Assembly (NCBI GenBank): GCA_040756735.1
Contig: JBFLYC010000007.1
Span: forward strand, 62,001-126,000
Reading direction: 5' to 3'
Length of the DNA stretch: 64,000 bases
From: JBFLYC01 sp040756735
GTDB taxonomy: Bacteria; Bacillota; DSM-16504; Desulfitibacterales; Desulfitibacteraceae
The position numbers and the translations under genes are program-made. Numbering within the stretch: the first letter of the stretch is position 1; every line of letters starts with the position of its first letter. Positions 61,067 through 64,000 of this stretch are shown here, in pieces. The notes beneath the pieces were generated by a model that was not told the DNA's origin, did not search any database, and saw only the letters and a program-made list of their open reading frames with translations.

Positions 61067-61759
61067 ATGTTAAATATTAAAGAAACTATACAGGAAGTTG
61101 TTTATGCCGTGCTGCCCATTACCATGGTAGTGATAGTTTTACAATTCACCCTGATATGGCTTCCCATGGAGGTATTTTGGCAGTTTTTAATTGGGGTAGC
61201 ACTGGTTAGCACGGGATTAATTCTGTTTTTTCTGGGGGTTCATATAGGCTTATTACCTATTGGAGAGATGATTGGATCTGCCCTGCCAAAAATGGGGAAA
61301 GCATGGCTAATAGTATTATTTGGTTTATTACTAGGCTTTGTGGTGACAATAGCTGAACCAGATGTAAGGGTATTAGCACTTCAAGTAGAAATGGTGTCTG
61401 ATGGGGTGATTTCAAAGAATCTCTTGATCTATACAGTAGCCTTAGGGGTAGCCATCTTTGTTGGTTTAGCTTTGCTCGGTATAATACTGAATATTCCTAT
61501 AACTTATATATTGATAGGAGGCTATGGATTAGTGTTTGTTTTATCTGCATTTACACCTGTCCATTTTGTACCTGTCTCCTTTGATGCAGGAGGAGTTACT
61601 ACAGGACCAATGACTGTACCTTTTATTCTTGCTTTAGGTGTTGGGGTAGCCACAGTTTTAGGTGGAAAATCAGCTTCCACTGATGGATTTGGGCTGGTGG
61701 CCTTGGCTTCTATAGGACCAATTTTGGCCGTTCTTCTGCTGGGAGTGTTCTTTGGTTAA
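61067..61759 (+). CDS. DUF1538-family membrane protein (first copy)
   Basis: 230 residues, about seven hydrophobic helices. The DUF1538 pattern is clear: FFLGVHIGLLPIGEMIG, GFVVTIAEPDVRVLALQVE, and the C-terminal DAGGVTTGPMTVPFILALGV followed by DGFGLVALASIGPILAV. The glycine-rich TTGPMTVPF segment looks like a transport or channel element. Function is not established; control by c-di-AMP suggests a role in ion or osmotic balance. TTTAGGAGG precedes the ATG. It heads the module DUF1538, remnant, DUF1538, PII, PII, CBS. Confidence 0.92.
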   Translation: MLNIKETIQEVVYAVLPITMVVIVLQFTLIWLPMEVFWQFLIGVALVSTGLILFFLGVHIGLLPIGEMIGSALPKMGKAWLIVLFGLLLGFVVTIAEPDVRVLALQVEMVSDGVISKNLLIYTVALGVAIFVGLALLGIILNIPITYILIGGYGLVFVLSAFTPVHFVPVSFDAGGVTTGPMTVPFILALGVGVATVLGGKSASTDGFGLVALASIGPILAVLLLGVFFG

Positions 61760-62070
61760 TCTCCTCTTGCTGTACTGCCTATTACTCTAGTAGTATTCAT
61801 ATTACAGTTTACATTAATATGGTTACCAATGGAGGTTTTCTGGCAGTTTTTAATAGGTCTTGTAATACTCCACCATATTTTATCCCATTATCTTTTGCAG
61901 GTGGAGTGACAACAGGACCCATGACCGTTCCCTTTATACTTGCACTAGGAGTTGGGGTGTCTAGAGTATTAGGTGGGCAATCTACATCTACAGATGGATT
62001 TGGCTTAGTTGCCTTAGCTTCCATTGGACCAGTACTAGCAGTAATGCTTCTAGGGGTGATATTTGGGTGA
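61760..62070 (+). pseudogene. Decayed DUF1538 copy with internal deletion
   Basis: The left part (about 61766-61862) encodes AVLPITLVVFILQFTLIWLP and VFWQFLIG, nearly the N-terminus of the first DUF1538 protein. The right part, in a different frame from about 61897, encodes AGGVTTGPMTVPFILALGVG through to LAVMLLGVIFG, nearly its C-terminus. The central 130 or so residues are missing. It has no start codon of its own in the left part. Confidence 0.88.
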
Positions 62071-62855
62071 AAGAAATAAAGATATTTTATGGATTTAGTC
62101 ATGTCCTAACAGAAGTGGCCTTCGCCCTTATACCCTTAATAATTTTATTTATATTCTTTCAAATTTTCTATCTAAAATTATCAAAACGAAAATTAAAAAA
62201 CCTAGCTATAGGCGTAATACTAACATTTATAGGCTTAGCTTTATTTCTTCAGGGTGTTCATATAGGATTTTTACCTGTAGGTGAGCAGATGGGAAGTGTC
62301 TTAGGAAACCTATCAAATAAGTCTATACTAATTATAATAGGATTTGTACTAGGCTTTGTAGCTACCTTTGCTGAACCAGCAGTACGAATTTTAAACTATG
62401 AGGTAGAAAAGGTATCTAGCGGCTACATTCCCCAAAAATTGATGTTGTACACCCTATCGATAGGAGTTGCAGTCTCCATTGCTGTATCTATGGGTAGAAT
62501 AATATATGGTATCCCAATATGGTACTTTTTAGTGCCAGGATATTTACTTGCACTTATTCTAATTAAGTTTTCAACTAAAACCTTCGTTGCCATAGCCTTT
62601 GACTCAGGTGGTGTAGCTACTGGACCTATGACGGTTACCTTTGTACTGGCTATGGCCATCGGAGTAGCCTCTGCAGTAGAAGGAAGAAATCCATTCTTGG
62701 ATGGATTTGGCATGATTAGTTTAGTAGCCCTTTCCCCAATATTGTCTGTATTAATACTAGGTTTGCTTTATGTTAGAAAGGAGAAGGAAATTGAGCGAGA
62801 ATGTGAACTTAAAACAGAAGCTAATAGTAACAATTGTAAAAAAGGGAACAGCTAA
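62067..62855 (+). CDS. DUF1538-family membrane protein (second copy)
   Basis: 262 residues, seven hydrophobic helices, with FLQGVHIGFLPVGEQMG, GFVATFAEPAVRILNYEVE, DSGGVATGPMTVTFVLAMAI and DGFGMISLVALSP. It is more diverged from the first copy than the remnant is, so the two intact copies are probably long-separated paralogues forming two halves of one complex. A charged C-terminal tail overlaps the first PII gene by 65 bases. The GTG start overlaps the TGA of the remnant. Confidence 0.92.
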   Translation: MKEIKIFYGFSHVLTEVAFALIPLIILFIFFQIFYLKLSKRKLKNLAIGVILTFIGLALFLQGVHIGFLPVGEQMGSVLGNLSNKSILIIIGFVLGFVATFAEPAVRILNYEVEKVSSGYIPQKLMLYTLSIGVAVSIAVSMGRIIYGIPIWYFLVPGYLLALILIKFSTKTFVAIAFDSGGVATGPMTVTFVLAMAIGVASAVEGRNPFLDGFGMISLVALSPILSVLILGLLYVRKEKEIERECELKTEANSNNCKKGNS

Positions 62856-63132
62856 AAATATTGTTAAGGCATCCAAAGTAGCAGGAGCACAAGGGGCTAC
62901 AATTATTATGGGAACAGGTACAGGTGTCCATGAAGCAAAAATACTCTTTTTCCTTGATGTTGACCCTGAAAAGGAGATAGTATTGACCCTTATCCAAGAA
63001 AAATTTTTAGACCAGGTGTTGGATGCAATAGTCTCTGCTGGAAAACTTGATAAACCTGGTACAGGAATTGCTTTTGTCATTGATGTGAAAAAAACAGCAG
63101 GCATAGTACACTTGCTGAGTCAAAACCCATAG
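62791..63132 (+). CDS. PII-like signalling protein (first copy)
   Basis: About 113 residues with the PII (GlnB/GlnK) fold pattern: LIVTIVKKGTAKNIVKASK for the first strand-helix, a T-loop region GTGTGVHEAKI, EIVLTLIQEKFLDQVLDAI, and the B-loop/C-terminal KPGTGIAFVIDV. Classical PII T-loop tyrosine and the usual QxxG pattern are not seen, so it may sense something other than nitrogen status. TTG start seven bases after AAAGGAG, inside the end of the DUF1538 gene. Its partner is likely the DUF1538 protein. Confidence 0.87.
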   Translation: MSENVNLKQKLIVTIVKKGTAKNIVKASKVAGAQGATIIMGTGTGVHEAKILFFLDVDPEKEIVLTLIQEKFLDQVLDAIVSAGKLDKPGTGIAFVIDVKKTAGIVHLLSQNP

Positions 63133-63144
63133 GAGGATATTAGC

Positions 63145-63480
63145 ATGACTACTATAAATCATGATTTGATTATAACAATTGTGAATAAGGGAAACTCTGA
63201 AAAAGTGGTAGAAGCTTCAAAAAGGGCTGGAGCTGAGGGAGGAACTCTTATCTGTGGACGGGGTACTGGTATCCATGAGCATGCTAAGCTCTTTGGCATT
63301 ACAATTGAACCCGAAAAAGAAATTGTCTTAACCCTAATTAAAAGAGAATTATGTGAGAAAGTACTAGATGCTATTACTGAAGAGACAGATTTAAATAAGC
63401 CTGGCAAGGGTATAGCTTTTGTTTTAGAGGTTGAAAGAGTAGTGGGTATAAACCATTTATTAAAGCAGATAACTGATTAA
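63145..63480 (+). CDS. PII-like signalling protein (second copy)
   Basis: 111 residues, homologous to the previous protein: LIITIVNKGNSEKVVEASKR, CGRGTGIHEHAKLFGI in the T-loop region, EIVLTLIKRELCEKVLDAI and KPGKGIAFVLEVERVVG. An AGGAGGA ribosome binding site precedes the ATG, 12 bases after the first copy. Two PII-like proteins beside two DUF1538 proteins suggest a two-subunit, two-regulator membrane system. Confidence 0.9.
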   Translation: MTTINHDLIITIVNKGNSEKVVEASKRAGAEGGTLICGRGTGIHEHAKLFGITIEPEKEIVLTLIKRELCEKVLDAITEETDLNKPGKGIAFVLEVERVVGINHLLKQITD

Positions 63481-63493
63481 GTAGGCGATAAAA

Positions 63494-63799
63494 ATGCCTA
63501 AGGTTTCTGATATATTTATGAATATAACTACAAAACCTACAATTATTGATGAGGATGATGGTATAAATGTTATTCATAGGATGCTATTAGAAACTGACCC
63601 CATTTCTCGTTGTATTTATGTAGTTGATAAACAGCTTAAGCTAATCGGAAAAATTACTTTACAGGATCTTCTAAAAATTGTAGCAGTTAAACGTGGTATT
63701 ACTGGAAATAGACACTTTTCTGTTAGAGAACTCTTTGAGTATGTATCTAAGGATATTAAAGCTAAAAATATAACGGTTCCACCTTGTAGCGCATCATAA
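63494..63799 (+). CDS. CBS-domain protein, apparently truncated
   Basis: 101 residues containing one CBS motif (IDEDDGINVIHRMLLE, CIYVVDKQLKLIGKITLQDLL). A second CBS domain would be expected to begin near KAKNITVPPC, but the frame stops shortly after, where the sequence changes to a truncated MerR gene on the opposite strand. CBS pairs bind adenine nucleotides, sometimes c-di-AMP; a single motif could still work as a dimer. It continues the DUF1538/PII module. Confidence 0.8.
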   Translation: MPKVSDIFMNITTKPTIIDEDDGINVIHRMLLETDPISRCIYVVDKQLKLIGKITLQDLLKIVAVKRGITGNRHFSVRELFEYVSKDIKAKNITVPPCSAS

Positions 63800-64000
63800 T
63801 CCGTTGAGAAACTCTTTGATCTTCTTGATAGGCATGCCGGTATCTTTTAGACAATTGATGATTTTCAACCACTCAAAATCGCTTTTCTTGAACAACCGGA
63901 TACCAGATGGAGTGCGGTCCACATATGGCAAGAGCCCTTCCTTATCGTAATAACGCAATGTATGGGTACTTAATCCGCACTTTTGAGCCGCTTCTGCTTG
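63794..64000 (-). CDS. MerR-family transcriptional regulator, truncated at both ends in this window
   Basis: The 5' end lies beyond the window. The visible part is the MerR winged-helix domain: KCGLSTHTLRYYDKEGLLP, RTPSGIRLFKKSDFEWLKII, CLKDTGMPIKKIKEFL. It then stops at NGL and TGA, about where a normal MerR would continue into its dimerisation helix. The coding end meets the truncated CBS gene, so this is probably a broken gene. Confidence 0.85.
   Translation of the reverse strand, partial: QAEAAQKCGLSTHTLRYYDKEGLLPYVDRTPSGIRLFKKSDFEWLKIINCLKDTGMPIKKIKEFLNGL

Overview
The window looks like the chromosome of an anaerobic, endospore-forming, low-to-mid GC Firmicute of the Clostridia type. 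The evidence is a GerA-type germinant receptor operon, an oxygen-sensitive glycyl radical enzyme with its activase, strong AGGAGG ribosome binding sites with many TTG/GTG starts, and RNA regulators typical of Firmicutes: a T-box, a glmS ribozyme, a fluoride riboswitch and a c-di-AMP riboswitch. I cannot name the species. One 100-N assembly gap lies at 23691-23790.

Layout. 1-5.1 kb: end of an Orn/Lys/Arg decarboxylase, a 45-residue membrane peptide, signal peptidase I, a nitroreductase, an inositol-phosphatase-family enzyme, and a minus-strand ubiX / LpdD-like / EamA exporter group. 5.4-11.4 kb: an ABC importer of the nitrate/sulfonate/taurine class, then larB, an MFS carrier and larC (nickel-pincer cofactor synthesis). 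11.4-15.1 kb: gerA-type operon (minus). 15.4-26.7 kb: a catabolic island with glycyl radical enzyme, activase, Ldh2/ComC-type dehydrogenase, split UxaA/SuyAB-type lyase, FadR-family regulator, tripartite tricarboxylate (TTT) transporter and a cysteine hydrolase. 26.7-38.3 kb: mixed housekeeping and unknown genes (YerB, DUF421/DUF4363, two metallo-beta-lactamase-fold proteins, a degenerate MNT/HEPN pair, MobA, NifU-like, two CrcB fluoride channels under a fluoride riboswitch, HD-GYP, a frameshifted MobA-like gene), heavily seeded with short repeats.

38.4-51.9 kb: a T-box-controlled branched-chain amino acid operon, ilvD-ilvB-ilvN-ilvB2-leuA-leuC-leuD-leuB-cimA plus a DUF401 membrane protein. 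It has two acetolactate synthase large subunits and no ilvC. 51.9-60.3 kb: two DUF881 genes (minus), then cdaA-cdaR-FAD oxidoreductase-glmM and the glmS ribozyme with glmS, which joins c-di-AMP synthesis to amino-sugar synthesis. 60.4-64 kb: a c-di-AMP riboswitch preceding DUF1538, a decayed DUF1538, a second DUF1538, two PII-like proteins and a truncated CBS protein. The window ends in a truncated MerR gene on the other strand.

The most interesting parts are the glycyl radical / SuyAB-like / TTT island, which I read as possible organosulfonate or hydroxy-acid use (substrate unproven); the riboswitch-led DUF1538/PII module sitting near the c-di-AMP cyclase gene; the catalytically degenerate MNT-HEPN pair; the ilvB duplication; and several families of short intergenic repeats. 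The N-gap is flanked by identical 127-bp sequences and is very probably an assembly artefact.
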